Positions 41,501 to 54,100 of a stretch of DNA of 64,000 nucleotides are shown here, piece after piece. The notes under the pieces were generated by a model, which was not told the origin of the DNA, searched no databases, and saw only the letters and a list, made by a program, of their open reading frames with translations. Made by a program: the position numbers and the translations under genes. The DNA lies in contig NC_083531.1 in assembly GCF_032362555.1 (NCBI RefSeq), positions 2,170,001-2,234,000 on the forward strand, read 5' to 3'. This DNA comes from Amyelois transitella (Eukaryota; Arthropoda; Insecta; Lepidoptera; Pyralidae). How positions within the stretch are numbered: position 1 is the first letter of the stretch; each line of letters begins with the position of its first letter.

Positions 41501-43970
41501 GGCCTTTCAGTCTTTTCAAGACTGATGGCTCTGTCCACCACGCAAGACGTGACTATATTGTATGTCAAGTTAATAAAGACGTGGGAATCAATTTTTAATT
41601 ACTTCAATCTCTCTCTACGCTCGATATCTCATTTTAAATTTGGAATTGAAAAAAAAAAAAAAAAAAGTTGACAACTCACCCACACAGATGGAGGCTGACG
41701 TGTCGCCAAAGGCACTCACTCTCTTCCTGCATGGCGCCCTCGATCCAGTCTTGGCGCTTGTTCTCTTGTTCCGTTGATATATTGGCACTGCGGAAACATT
41801 TCAATTATTAGTTACTTAGCTGTGTCGGCGACTTCGTCTGCGCGGAAGAGTTATTTTGGGCATCATTGAAGCCCTCAAGGATGAATAATTTTCCCCGTAT
41901 TTTTTTTTTCACATTTTCCATAATTTCTTCGCTCTCAAAAGTTGCAGAGTGATGTTATATAGCCTAAAGCCTTCCTCCATTTTTTAATTCGAACCAGCAA
42001 TTCCTGAGATTAGCGCGTTCAAACGAACAAACTCTTCAGCTTTATAATATAAGTATAGATTCCAGCCTATGAAACAGGTACCGGGTTCGACCGCCGGTCA
42101 GGTCACGTAAGAAAAATTACTTTTTTCTATTGGCCTGGGTCTTATATTACTGTTTAGGTATTTTCATAGTATAAAGCACTTCCCACATCTGTCCCTATGT
42201 CCGTATGTATGCTTAGATCTTTAAAACTACACAATGGATCTTGATGCAGTTTTTTTTTAAATTGATTGAGTGATTTAAAAAGGTTTATATTTATAAATGT
42301 TACCCGTGTGACGCCGGAGCGGGTCGCTAGTTAATTATAAAATATACGAAGGTTTTCTTTGTTGTAGAGTCAGTATCCCACAAGTCTCAAACTTAACTAC
42401 TTCAGAGCTAACTCAATTTGTGTAATTTGTCCCGTATACAATTATACTTATATTTAGGTGAAGGACAAAACTTATAAGCATCTTGTCCTAGGAAGCATTG
42501 GTAGGTTGACTAAGGATCTCCGTGCTAATTCTAATTTACATTTGCCTTATAGGTTATTGATTTTAATTTCAAAAGCCTTTATTGCCGATTTACATTATCA
42601 GTATTTTCAACTATTATACTATATACATATAATATGTATACAATTCTGTATGTATGTTCTCGACACCAATAAAAAACTTAGGATCTCCCATCTCTTTCCC
42701 ATGGATATTGTATAAGACGAATAAAGGATAGGCTTATAAACTTGAGATTCTTTTTTTTAGGCGATGGTCTAGCAACCTGCCACAATTTGGATCTTATCAT
42801 TAGGCCAAAAAGATGAACATGGCCTATCAGTCTTTTTAAGATTGTTGTCTCTGTCTACCCCACAGGGGATATGGACGTGATTATATGTATGTATGTACAA
42901 CTATCTATCTAATATATTTAAACGAGCAATTCTTGTATATATATAATCAGGATCTCGGAAAAAGCTCCAATGATTTTCATGAAAGTTACAGATTAGGGGC
43001 TTTTCAGCTCAAGGAATCGATTTATCAAGGTTCTAGGTTCGAGAAAAGCTCGGTTCCTAAGATATATAAACATTTCAAAAACCGCGTTTTAAGAAACTAT
43101 ATCAGCGCCATCTCTGGTTGACCAAGCAAAGCTCGGTCAGGTACCAACCAGGTACTTATAATAAAAACACATCTCCACCAGCCTGTCTTTCTGAAACAAA
43201 AGCCTTCTTCAGATCCACCTTTATGCCTTGTGTGTTTAGTGTTTGGTCTCTTGTGAGTCTTACACAGAAGGCACCTGCATTATGTCATATACTGTATGTA
43301 CATATTCTTCTTTGTTAACCTCTCATTTTCTCTGTTCTGCGTCTTGCTGTCTAGTCCATGATCAGTTGTGCCCACTTCTGTACTTTGTCATGCATCATGT
43401 GTGCTGTCCATCTCTACATTAATTCTTTTTCACCTTCATATTAATATCCTCCAATTTGGTGACCTCTCTTAGGTCCATTGCTCGTTCTATTTGTCAAGTT
43501 ATATCCTAGCATGCCCCTCTACATGCTTCTTTGGCATGTTCTAAATTAGACTTTCGTTTGGTGGAAGCCTAAGTTCAAAATTCATATTGCTTTGATTCAT
43601 TCTCTGAACATGACTGAATGTAAATATACATATTTTTTTAATAACTATATACAGTTATGTAAACATTTAGAAAAGGTTAATAAAAACAAATTCACCATCA
43701 ATGTACAAATTGGTACCTATCAATACCTAATGAATGAGACCTATGAGTGACTTGTGATGCATGCAATATGTTAACCAAACCAACCTCTTTACGTAAATCT
43801 CCCGCGCTTGGAGGTCACTCACGCGCGGTTTTACCTGGTGACCTAAGACATGAAAGCGCGGTTGCTCTTACGAAATATAGCATGTAAACAACTCACTTGT
43901 AGAAGGAGAAGCTGCAAACCACATCGTACTCCAAGTTGCAACCCTCCACGACGCATTTCTGAACACTCAT
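35530..43970 (-). CDS. THAP-like zinc-finger protein, 413 aa, 7 coding exons
   Basis: Exons in transcription order: 43970-43897, 41787-41680, 41193-41081, 39121-39010, 38765-38639, 36602-36468, 36102-35530. All are joined by GT-AG introns in phase. The N-terminus MSVQKCVVEGC with C6-x4-C11, W39 and C60-x2-H63 (LCGYHFE) fits the C2CH spacing of THAP DNA-binding fingers, although the AVPTIF-type box is not evident. The middle is acidic and unrecognised. A basic stretch at about 313-332 (RPRKRKEP...GKKKRKKF) and RVRRKNKK suggest a nuclear protein. The last 21 residues and stop come from a family-A retroposon fragment. An upstream donor (AA|GTATTT near 35620) could give another C-terminus. A DNA-binding or regulatory role is inference. 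Confidence 0.8.
36139..36215 (+). mobile_element. Family-B LINE tail, short
   Basis: Begins at GGCAAGTGGAAAGAGGTAG and ends in TTTTATGTATGTATGTAT. This is a strongly 5'-truncated copy just upstream of the THAP last-exon acceptor in genome order. Confidence 0.8.
36222..36300 (+). mobile_element. Family-G SINE head fragment
   Basis: CTTCGGTGGTCGATTTGGTAAGGTGCTTGG is visible in pieces; the B box is lost. Confidence 0.6.
36340..36445 (+). repeat. Family-H dispersed repeat
   Basis: AATGACGTCACACATC to ACTGCAGCATTTTCACCGG, next to the donor of THAP exon 36468. Confidence 0.68.
37018..37208 (-). mobile_element. Family-B LINE tail
   Basis: Begins with CATACATAAAATCACGCC and runs to GATCAAGATACGTTC. 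The 5' truncation lies inside the TYLDQIK codons. Confidence 0.82.
37461..38130 (+). mobile_element. LINE reverse-transcriptase 3' coding fragment, split by a family-A SINE
   Basis: The left part reads LMYGAECWTTKVTDERELHA...MLRWMCGVTRMDEICNEY. The right part from about 37858 continues RGSMKVAPVNEK and ends with GRPKKRLMNGVKDSMRRKG...LTYCADPA and a stop. This is the C-terminal end of endonuclease-reverse transcriptases of non-LTR elements. A family-A copy interrupts it at the codons for NEY|IRGS. It lies in a THAP-gene intron and is not a host gene. Confidence 0.85.
37596..37858 (+). mobile_element. Family-A SINE, full length, inserted in a LINE
   Basis: GTGCCGTGTGGTTCCCGGTAC to CGTGACCATATGTATGTATG. 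It is a well preserved copy and so probably young relative to its LINE host. Confidence 0.86.
38270..38333 (+). mobile_element. Family-B LINE tail, very short
   Basis: Starts CGTGGCAAGTGGAAAGAGG and ends GTGATTTTATATATGTA, directly against a Helitron. Confidence 0.78.
38336..38603 (-). mobile_element. Nonautonomous Helitron, family D
   Basis: CTAGCTGTGCCCGCGACTTC to TAATATTAGTATAGA, 30 bp beyond the donor of the THAP exon at 38639. Confidence 0.87.
38789..38971 (+). mobile_element. Nonautonomous Helitron, family C
   Basis: Nearly the same 183-bp element as at 11027, also between A and T, in the THAP-gene intron before exon 39010. Confidence 0.86.
39153..39419 (+). mobile_element. Nonautonomous Helitron, family D, CTGG end
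   Basis: TCTATACTAATATTATAAAAC to GAAGTCGCGGGCACAGCTGG. The end is CTGG, which still fits CTRR. Confidence 0.84.
39436..39586 (-). mobile_element. Family-A SINE fragment
   Basis: TATATCCCTTGCGGGGTACAC to AAAAGAATCCCAAGTT, next to a Helitron end. Confidence 0.75.
40650..40805 (-). mobile_element. Family-A SINE fragment
   Basis: GACTGATAGGCCACGTTCAG through CCATCGTCTAAAAGAAG. Confidence 0.75.
41365..41565 (+). mobile_element. Family-A SINE with deletion
   Basis: GTGCCGTGTGGTACCCGGC to GACGTGACTATATTGTATG. The CAAGGGATATAG part is reduced to CAAG. Confidence 0.77.
41815..42059 (-). mobile_element. Helitron, family D, degenerate ends
   Basis: TTAGCTGTGTCGGCGACTTC to TTATAATATAAGTATAGA. Confidence 0.78.
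42070..42440 (+). mobile_element. Family-F SINE pieces flanking a Helitron
   Basis: The head/body piece (GGGTTCGACCGCCGGTCAG, about 42080-42160) and the 3' piece (CTAACTCAATTTGTGTAATT, about 42366-42440) lie either side of the Helitron at 42164-42330. They may be one SINE split by it. Confidence 0.6.
42164..42330 (+). mobile_element. Helitron, family C-like, diverged
   Basis: TCATAGTATAAAGCACTTCC to CCGGAGCGGGTCGCTAG|T. Confidence 0.75.
42659..42897 (+). mobile_element. Family-A SINE
   Basis: CTCGACACCAATAAAAAAC to GGACGTGATTATATGTATG. The element with the terminal ACCGAGC hairpin follows directly. Confidence 0.78.
42905..43155 (+). mobile_element. Family-E element
   Basis: TCTAATATATTTAAACGAGC to GACCAAGCAAAGCTCGGTC and CAGGTACT. 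Confidence 0.72.
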
Positions 43971-45174
43971 TGTAAAGCTTGTGTAGACCCAACCAAATAT
44001 GGCCTACGCTTCCTCACATATCTATCACGAACGATTATTTATACGCCATAAACATTTAGCGCCCAAACTAACTTTCAAACAAACTAATTTGATGGATCTT
44101 TGGAAAATTATCAATCAAATGTCGAAAATGACGTGCTGTCACGAAAAGTCGAAAAATTAACAAATGCCGTCAAGTCAACCCGTGCGATGCCATGAAATGG
44201 TGATGTAATTGTTATCTATTTCAGAAACTGGCAACACTTAGAATTTAATAAGAATCGATTCATAATTAATCGAATATGAATAACGATGAGGCTGGTGCAC
44301 TGAGATACAAGCTCTGCTTAGTTCAGACACCAGTCTCTTACTACTTAAATAAGTTAAACCATGTAACTTTTACTATAAGTCTGTGTCATGTTTAAATTGT
44401 GGAGAAATATAAAGAAATTTGAATCAAATTGAATTAAATAATTTTCTTAAAACAAACATCTTTTATACGAATTAATGAAAAAATATATTTGGTGATACAA
44501 TAAATAACAATCACATTATGGTTAAGACATACAAGTCTTAACGATTAATTAGGCAAAACTAATAAAAGTAAGACATCATTTGATGTAGACTTAGATTGTA
44601 TTTGTAGATTTGTTATTACATTTTTTCGCAAGTTAAAACAAAATTATATAATTTTATCTGAACAATAGCATAAAAAACCTTTTAAAAATCGATTTCAATG
44701 AAAATAAAAAATAATATCGATTTTGCTGCTTGTATTGCCAGAATGTAATTTTATCCATAGACAAGATCTCTCATAAACAAGGTCCATAGAGTCAATTGCC
44801 ATGGTTTTTAAAAAAACAGTGCTCTATGTACGTATTTAAATAATTTAATTTCTTAACTACTTTGTAATTCGCCTTGCATTTCAAATTTTATACTGCAATT
44901 CACCTTAACTCAAGTTCTAACAATCGTCACATTATAGATCACACGCCACATGAACACGTCAGATGAGTTGATAGGCGGGCTCGCTCGAAAAGGCGGGAAC
45001 CATAAAGAACGAACAAATTTGAAGTGAACGAATGATTTGATTTATGCCAATGCCAACGACGAAGTACCTACCTGGCGAAAAAAATGAAGCAGTTTTCGTG
45101 GTGATTAGCTTTTTATATACCCTCCGAAAGCTTTAATTTTATTTCTTTGAAATTTAATTGGTGCAAAAGCTATC
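43971..45174. promoter_or_regulatory. Head-to-head intergenic region, probable bidirectional promoter
   Basis: It separates the ATGs of the divergent THAP-like and C2H2 genes. It has no dispersed repeats, unlike the surrounding introns, and includes GC-richer parts such as AGGCGGGCTCGCTCG near 44976. Both 5' UTRs and start sites should lie here. I cannot place a TATA box or transcription start with confidence. Confidence 0.5.
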
Positions 45175-48100
45175 ATGTCTCAACCAAAACGTAGATCCAG
45201 AAAAGCAAAATTAGTGCCACGGAGTACGGAAGGAGGAGAACCTGAGATCCAAGTCACTGAAATGGAGGTAGGCCACCATTTTGTACTTTATTTTCGAAAA
45301 TTCTTGATGCTTATCTACCCACATATGATGTAATTTGTATGACATAATTCAGTATAATAACGATTGCGGGAAAAAAGGAAACAAAATTTGCGGGTATTCT
45401 AAATGCTTTTGACATTTATAAAAAAATATTTCTACCCTCCTCAACCCCACGTTTGTGATAATGAAACAAAACAAACTATCCTTTTTAAAATTACGAACTT
45501 TAAATATTATTAAGACAACTGTACCTGTGTACCATTAGCTCTTAATTATAATTTTGTAATAAGTATTTGATGTTTACAAACACTTTGAGGTTATATCATC
45601 TATGTAATTTTTTATTACGAAAGCTTAATAAAGCACTATGTTAGTATCATTGATACATAACTGAATAACTTAATGTAAAATAAATAATAATTTGGTGAAT
45701 TTGTACCCATGGTCCTTTAGATGGACCTGCAAATATTGTCTTAAAGAACTTTAAAAACATTTATTTTCTTAATTTAATTTGTATGATGTACTTAAATTCA
45801 ATAATATAATCTAATTAGTTTATATCACCGCAAAATAATCTAAGAGGTAATAAGAGTTAAGATATATAAGTATATGATAAATGATAAGTAGGTCAGAAGT
45901 TTGATACATCTGTTGTCATTTGTTTACAAACACTTTTCACTATGAGTGCTCTGTTATGAACTATAGTGTATTAAAGAGGTTATATGATGGGCTGAGTTGT
46001 CCTTGAACAGGAAAGTGAAATTTGATTCTCTTAGACAACAGAAAGAAAACAGAAATTTCTCTTAGAAAATGGCGAAATTGTCAACAAGTCAAGAGTGTGA
46101 CAATACAGGTTGTCTGGTAAATTACCTTGCATATTAAAAGGGGGCACTTAGTATCCAATTCTCATTCCAAATAATTGGAAAAAAAATAGATTACATATTT
46201 AATACAGATTAAATATACTGCTTCCCGGCATTTAAGAATAGGACCACCCCATCTCTTGCCCATGGTTGTCGTAATCGTAAAAGGCGACTAAAGGATAGGC
46301 TAATTGGTGTTCTTGTAAGCGATAGGTTAACAAGGTTTTATTTCTTTTGGGCTAGATAAAGCCGTCAGTCTAGAATACTGAAAGGCTCTATTTCAGTATA
46401 AATATTGGGAAAACCACAACTATGCATTGTATTAATGTGCCTATTCCCTTAGTCGCCTTTTACGATATTCATAGGAAGGGATGAAATTACCCTATTCTAT
46501 TAAAATGTTGGAATCATGTTATCATGTCTCCGTCCCTTACGGGGTAGACAAAGCCAACATGACTGAGCCATGAGTTAAATGGCCAATGAAATTGGGATAC
46601 AATTAGTGCAGCATGGATTTTTGTACATGCACAAGATAATGTACACCTATGTCCTTAGTCGCTTTTTACGACATCTATGGGAACGAGATGGAGTGATCCT
46701 ATTCTAAAGTGACACTGTAATTATTAAAAAATATATTTTTTGTACCTTATGGTTCCCGGCCCCAATGGAACAAAGAATAGATCCATTCCATCTCTTTCCT
46801 ATTGATGTCGTAAAAGGCGACTAAGGGAAAGGCTTATAAACTTGGGATTCTTCTTTTAGGCGACGGGCTGGCAACCTGTCAGTTTATATGCATCTCAATT
46901 CTATCAGTAGGCCAAAAAGCTGAATGGGGCCTATCAGTATTTTCGGGACTGTCGGCTCTGTCTACCCCGCAAGGGATATTTTTACATTTATATATCATCA
47001 TGTCCCATTTATTTGACGTCAACCAATGTTGTTAAACCATACGTTTTGACAATTATTAAGCGATATATAGTATCCTATAGTAATGAATAAAAATTTTGAA
47101 GTGGTCCTATTCTTTTTTTATTGGTGCCGGTAAAACCACACGGCATTGATTTTTATTAAATAAGCATAACAAATAATAATTTCATTACAGGAGCCTCAGA
47201 TAAAAATAATGAACACAAGAAGCTTGGCCACGCCGCAGCAGTCGCCGAAGAAGTCCAGCTCAATCCAGTTCAAGGTTGACATTGAAGTGGAAGAATGGAT
47301 CAACGATGAGCTGTTCATCGAGGTAAGCACTGGTCCACCAGGGGAGAGATCGAAAGGTGCATAGGATTACACCAGACAGAAGCAGGTTTGAAGCAGCGCA
47401 GTTTGAAAGCGGGCCCGCACTAAGTCGTACATATGTACATACTTATAATCACGTTTATCGTCCCTTGCGGGGTAGTCAGAGCCAAGTTTTGAAAAGACTG
47501 ATATCAGCTGTTTGGCTTTAGAATTGAGATTCAAAGTTGCAAATTGTGACAGATTGCTAGCCCATCGCCGAAAAGAAGAGTCCCAAGTTTATAAGCCTAT
47601 CCCTTAGTCGTCTTTTATGACATGCGTGGGAAAGAAATTAGGTGACCTTGTTTTGTATTACCGAGAATTACACGGCATTACAAATTTAATGTTTCTTTTA
47701 GGGTAAGTGGGACTTTATGATTTTCTGGGGTCCTCTGCAAAATCTATATCTGTATACAGTGGACCAAATATAGGGAGACAGTGTAAGTGCTGTTCTTTGA
47801 AAAAAACATTCAGTTTACTTGTTTATTTGGATTTCAGGAAAATTTCGCAAAAATGCAAACAGAAAAGCTATCTGAAGCCTTAGAGAAAGAAATTAAAGAG
47901 GAGGATGATTGGACGAACGACGAATATAGAAAGCTTTGGGCGGAAGTTGCCAGCGACAGCGACAACGATGAAGAGCCCCTGAACGAGTATGAAAAACTAA
48001 TAAAAAATCAAATCAAACCAATAGTTACAGCGGGGCCATCTAAAGAGAAAGTTACCGCGAAAAAGGAAGAACCTCTTAAAGAGAAAAAAGATGATATCCC

Positions 48101-51100
48101 GTCTCCCACCAAGCCTGTCCCCAAACCAAATCTGAAAATCAAAACTTTCGAACGAACATACAGTAAAAAAAATAATAGAAATAATCAACCAGTTATAAAT
48201 AATATGCAGCCAAAATTAAGAATCAATGTTGTATTCACCGATGAACCTGTACCTAAACAAGATGCAAGGTCGGTTGGTGTATCACTAGTGAAGAGTGACC
48301 CGCAAGAAAATGTTACAGCATCTGTTAGCAGTAAAACACCCTTAGATGTCATTTCTGATGATAAGCCAGGAAATAATATAAAATCTTCAAATATAAATAA
48401 AAATAAACCTGTTAAAGCAGAAACAACAAATATAACTGTTGATAAAAATGATAAAAATATTACACTTAAATCAATTAAGGTAGAAAAGAATAGTGACGAA
48501 AGAAACTCTGAAAAAAATACTGCAATTCAAAATAAAACTTTCAATAGGTCTATTGAGAATATAAAAGATAAATTCGTAATTATTGATCCAGCTGCAATGA
48601 AACCTGTTTATGTGATCCCCAAAAAGATTAGTCACTGTAAAAGACCAATATATATACTTCCTGATGACTGTAAAAATAAAAGTTGTGGTAATCCTAAACC
48701 TAAATGTGATACCAATAAGTCCATTTCGCCGAAAAATAGCAACGTTGTAAATAATCCCCATGTAAAAGATGAGAAATCAGACACAATTATAAATATAGGT
48801 GATTCATCAGATGAAGATAAAAATTATGAACCTGTATTAATTGAAGTAAATAAATCAGCAGAGAAAATTAATAAAGACGAACTAAGGGATATCGCTTTAA
48901 GATCTATTTTGAAGAAGCAGTTAAAAGATATGGGGAAAAGTATGAACAAGCCTGTTCTCGAGCAAATTAAAGTTGGGGAAGACATTATTTTGTATGCTGC
49001 TGAAGAGTTAGCAAAAGGCAATGATCCATTACTTAAAGCTTTGAACATTGAGTTACGAAACAGGATAGGTGGCACTAGATTTGAGTATACGGAGATGACG
49101 AGGGAATCTGCGCTTATCGACTACGCCCTACGTCAATGGTTTAATTGGCAGGGTACAACTACAACGAGGTCCGTCCCTTTGCTATATAAATGCTACATTT
49201 GCAATGAAGGCTGGTGGCATCTTGATCCGTTTAGAAATCATATTAAGTGTCATAATTATGTGTCTGTCACGCTTGAGAAACATAACCAGGAATGCAACAT
49301 CATAGCTCATGACCAAACCAAACGGGTTACCTTTAAGATGTTCCCAATAGACGGGGCCTGTTGGAAGTGTGGGAAAGGCTATGGCTCCCACAAGGGCTTA
49401 CAACAATCATATAAATGTTCAGCTTGCAAGAGCACCCTATACACATGTCAAGCATTAGTAGAACATGAGGGAATATGTCTTAGCAAGTGGAAGGAGCAGA
49501 TGAAAATTCAGAAAACGAAAGACGTCAAAGCATTTAAATGTAAAATTTGTCCGCAAATCTTCTTCACTCAAGACAAACTGAATAGGCACCAGTATATGTT
49601 CCACGTACCGCGGTCAGACTACCCAATGTTGGTGATGACACGTCAGTGTATGTTCTGTAATCAGAATTACCTTGTTTACTCGTACCATTATTGTCGAGGG
49701 AAAGTTCAGAAATACTTCTGCAAGATTTGCATGAGGCACTTTCCATCTGAAAATGGTTTTGAGATGCATTTGAGTATTGCGAAGAAGAATGTGCAGTGTA
49801 AATTTTGTATGGAAATTGTTGGGAGCGAGTGCAGCATGATGGACCATTTGTTGAAGCACACGGACAAGTTTAAGTTGATGTATAAGTGTCTGATGTGTCA
49901 CAGTAACGTAATGCTGGAGAACGAGTTGATGTTGAAGAGACATGCTGTGCATGTTCACAGGGCCGCGAAGCTCATGTGGTGCTGCTCAAAGGTGACTCAT
50001 AAATACATTTCGCTCAGATTCTCCTCCGTGGGAAGTTAAACGTTTGAATGCCACAATTTAGCAAAATTTCTTTTGGGAAGTGTCATTATTAATTTGGTTC
50101 ACAGCTTTATATTTATGCCATATAAAGTGGCGTTTCTGTCTCGCAGAATCGCAAGTTTATGTATTAGTCTTTCCCTTGATACATACATATGGCCACGTCT
50201 ATATCCCTTGCGGGGTAGACAGAGCCAGCAGTCTTGGAAAAGACCGAATGGCCACATTCAGCTATTTAGCTTAATGATAGAATTGAGATTCAAAATGTGA
50301 CAGGTTGCAAGCCCATCGCCTAAAAAAGAATCCCAAGTTTGTAAGCATATCCCTTAGTCGCCTTTTACGACATCCATGGGAAAGAGAAGTAGTTGACATA
50401 CACTATTTTATTTTATAACATACAACATTATCTTAGACTAAGTAAAGTACTTTGTACATGGACTCCAATGGTCAGTTATTTCCAAAGAAATATAAAAAAA
50501 CTATGTATTTTCTTTCGCCACCAGTGAATGGAATTCATTATGAAGTTTCTATGTTTCAGGTGATAATCCCAACAAGTTGTTACGAAGGTAATAAAGAGAT
50601 ACTGGAATACAAACCATTACCTAAGCGTGGACCTAAATCCAAGTCCAACCCGCTTCTCGAGAAGTTAATAATGGGTGACAAGCAGAATTTGGGAGCGGTG
50701 TCGCTTAAAAACAGTACCCGAGACACTTCAAATATTGAAGATGTAAGCCAAGATTCCACAGATATTGAAGAATTGAATTCTTCTATTCGAGAAGATGTGA
50801 TAGAAGATGATTGTGATGTTTCAAATAATAAAAATGTTAGTCAAAATTCTATGGATATTGAAGAACGTGAAATTTCCTCTGTCCCAGAAGATGAAACCCA
50901 GGATACTATTCTAAAAGTTTCTAATCAGGATTTGTGTACTCTAAACGAGGGAAATAAGAATTGTATTGTTAAAAAAGAACCAAGAGATTCTTTGGAAGAT
51001 GACATTGAAAATCCAATGCAAGATACGAATAATGTTATGCCCACAATAAAGATAGAGAATGTTATGGCAAATTACTGTGAAGAAAATTCTTCGAATTTAG

Positions 51101-54100
51101 GTGAAATAGATACTAAAGCTGATACGCCCGACACTGGCAATTTTAACGAAATGGATGTTGATGTTAAACCGACATTACTTGAGCTACAATCGATTAAAAT
51201 TGAACCTCACGACGAAGCAGGCACAGAGGTGAACGCGTCAGATTTGTTGGAATTCGACGAAATTGTCGTTAAACAAGAAAAAGTTGATGATTTCGACATG
51301 GCGGAAGCTGGGTCGTCCAAAATGATAACTAAAACATATTCGGACGCGAATAATCTTACTTTTCTAGATCGCAGACGCAAATCAGGGTGTAAATACGATG
51401 ATGATACATTGACAAATGTTGACACGCCAAAAAAGTTTACAGAACAACTGCAGAACTTTCTAGAGACAATGGAAGACGACATTGTAACTACGACGTTTAG
51501 TGGCAAAATTATAAAAGATGAAATGATAGTATGTCAGACTTGCGGTTTTGAAGGTAGAAGGCGACAATATAAAAATCATCTTAAAGTGTGCAAATCGTCT
51601 AAATTACAAAAATTGAATGACAAAAGGTCTTGTACGAAGTGCAAGAAGACGTTCCCCACCATGAGACTTTTCATCAAGCATTTGACGAAGCACGGTTTTA
51701 AGTACTTGCAGTGTAATGAATGTGAAATGACTTTTGCTAATCTCTCTCTGTGGACAGTGCACATGTCGAGTCATATAACTCGCATGTTTGTTAGAGTCAA
51801 GTTGTTATCTAATGAGACTAGGGTGTTCCGGTGTAAAGTGTGCAAGGAAATGCTGCAAAGAAATATGTTCTTCAAGCATTGGGAGACTCATATACACCAG
51901 CAGGATTTGAAGGTGGTGCAGTGCAAATCTGAAAGTGGTATTCCTAAGGAACTGTTGGAGCAAATTGTTGGTGAGTTGTTATAGTTTTTTTTATTGGTCG
52001 GTGCAAATATACTGGCATTAGGTCAGGTCAAGAGTACTTGGAACAGACTGACTGAAGTGAAAGTGTGCAGGGAATGTGAAAGAAAGATGTGTGTAAAAAT
52101 GTCTCTGACTACATTTCTGGGTAAGGTGTGATTTTATGTATGTGTGTATAACGCTTCCTCTTGGTGAAGAGCCCAGAGTGTGGTCTTGACCACGATTCTG
52201 GAGTAGATGAGTCAGGTGTCTACATGAAGGTGTTCCCATCTGACCATCAAACTTTATCAAGATTTGTATAGTGTCTTTTTATTACCTTCAATCAACTATT
52301 TACTAAACTAACTGTGTCCCGCGGTTTTTTTCATGCACATTGTTTAACGCACATCCTAAAAAAACAGGATTGTTCCTGGCGTTATATACTTTGGAGTATA
52401 CAAAGTATTTATTTTCTGTTCCCGAACGAAATTCGCGCGGAAGAACCCGCGGGCAATGGCTAATTTTAAATGTTTGCATTGCTATAACTTGTAACCAAAA
52501 CTAACATTTTCTTGAAAATTTCTGAATCATAATCATTTACTCCTTGAATATGGTTACAATATAAAGCGCATCAGTTAACACTAAAACCTGTGGGATTTGA
52601 ACTTGTGCCTTTCTGCGCATCACGCTTTTAACCAAGCAGATTACAGATTTGAAAAAAAAATTTGAGACATTTACAATGATGAAAGATAAATGAGATTATA
52701 CAATACGTAAATACGGTTTAAATTTAATTAAACTACTCACTATTCAGTACTTTTTTTTCTGTAAAACTTGAAGTGATATGCAAATGTCAAGTTTGAATTG
52801 CAGTTCCGACTCTATTTTGTTTTAGTTCTATATGGGTCTGTGAATCTAGTTATTTATATTATATCGCAGGTTTATGGTCTGCTAGCTGTGCCCGCGGCTT
52901 CGTCCGCGTGGAATAGTTATTTTGGGTATCATTGAAGCCCTCAAGAATGAATAATTTTCCCCGTTTCTTTCACATTTTCCATTATTTCTTTGCTCCTTAT
53001 AGTTGCAGCGTGATGTTATATAGCCTAAAGCCTTCCTCGATAAATGATCTATTCAACGCAAAAAGAATTTTTCAATTCGAACCAGTAGTTCCTGAGATTA
53101 GCGCGTTTAAATAAACAAACTCTTCAGCTTTATAATATTAGTATAGATGATATAATTTTCCAGATATTTTCGATACGGTACGCAAGAAGGTACCAAAAGA
53201 CTGCATAGTGTGCGGTCGATTCTTTAGTCGGATGACGGACAAGAAGCGGCATCTGGTGGAGCACCTGTTGGAGTCTGCTCTAGCAGAGATGAACAACACA
53301 TACGGGCTCGTCTGTCAGATATGCAGATCTGTGTTCCAGAAGTCTGACCAGTAAGTTTAAACATACTGTGGCGACTTGATTACGTCACACACCATCAGCC
53401 AATCACAGTGAGAGTGCGACGCGCTCAACCAATAGCAGCGAAGTGTATATGACGACATCGCAAACGTCACACGCTACCTGCCTATCACAGAGCGTTGCTG
53501 CGATTTAGCAACGCTGGCAGGCAAAGATTTCACGGATTGGAGCATAAATACAACCTTCGACTCAACATCGTCTGTTGCGCGGTTCCCCAGGTATAACATC
53601 AGTATACAGGAAGATCTTCCCTTTAATGCGGAATTATCGCTCCCGCTTATATTACGGTGTATATAATATATAATATAATAGAAAAACTGCAATAGACTCT
53701 TCTTCAGAGAGTATAAGTTAACCAGCTTCCGTAGCTTAGCACGCGGGACGCCGGTTCATCGCGCGAAAGACAATCGCTGTCTCGTTTCACGTCATAGTAA
53801 TAAAAAGCGATAGCATAAGCATGCTTCTTTCGCTTCATTCACATTCATAACTTCACGCAAGTTATATTGTTATGTATGTATGTATGTACGTTTTCAGTTT
53901 CCGGCGTCACATGCGCGACCACGCCGGCCTGACGGTCTACCACTGCGAGTTTTGCGACAAGACATTCAGCGACTCGAGCAATTTCGTCAAACACAAGAAG
54001 ACACACAACGTGGGAGCTTTCATTTGTGATTTGTGTAAGAAAAAGTTTCTGGCCAAGTCGTCGCTCATCGCACATTTGGAGGTAATCATAATATTTGACG

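Larger units (their letters stand above)
45268..47190 (+). other. First intron of the C2H2 gene
   Basis: The first 0.9 kb has no recognised repeat or gene and may hold regulatory sequence. The last kilobase is a family-A cluster. Confidence 0.6.
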
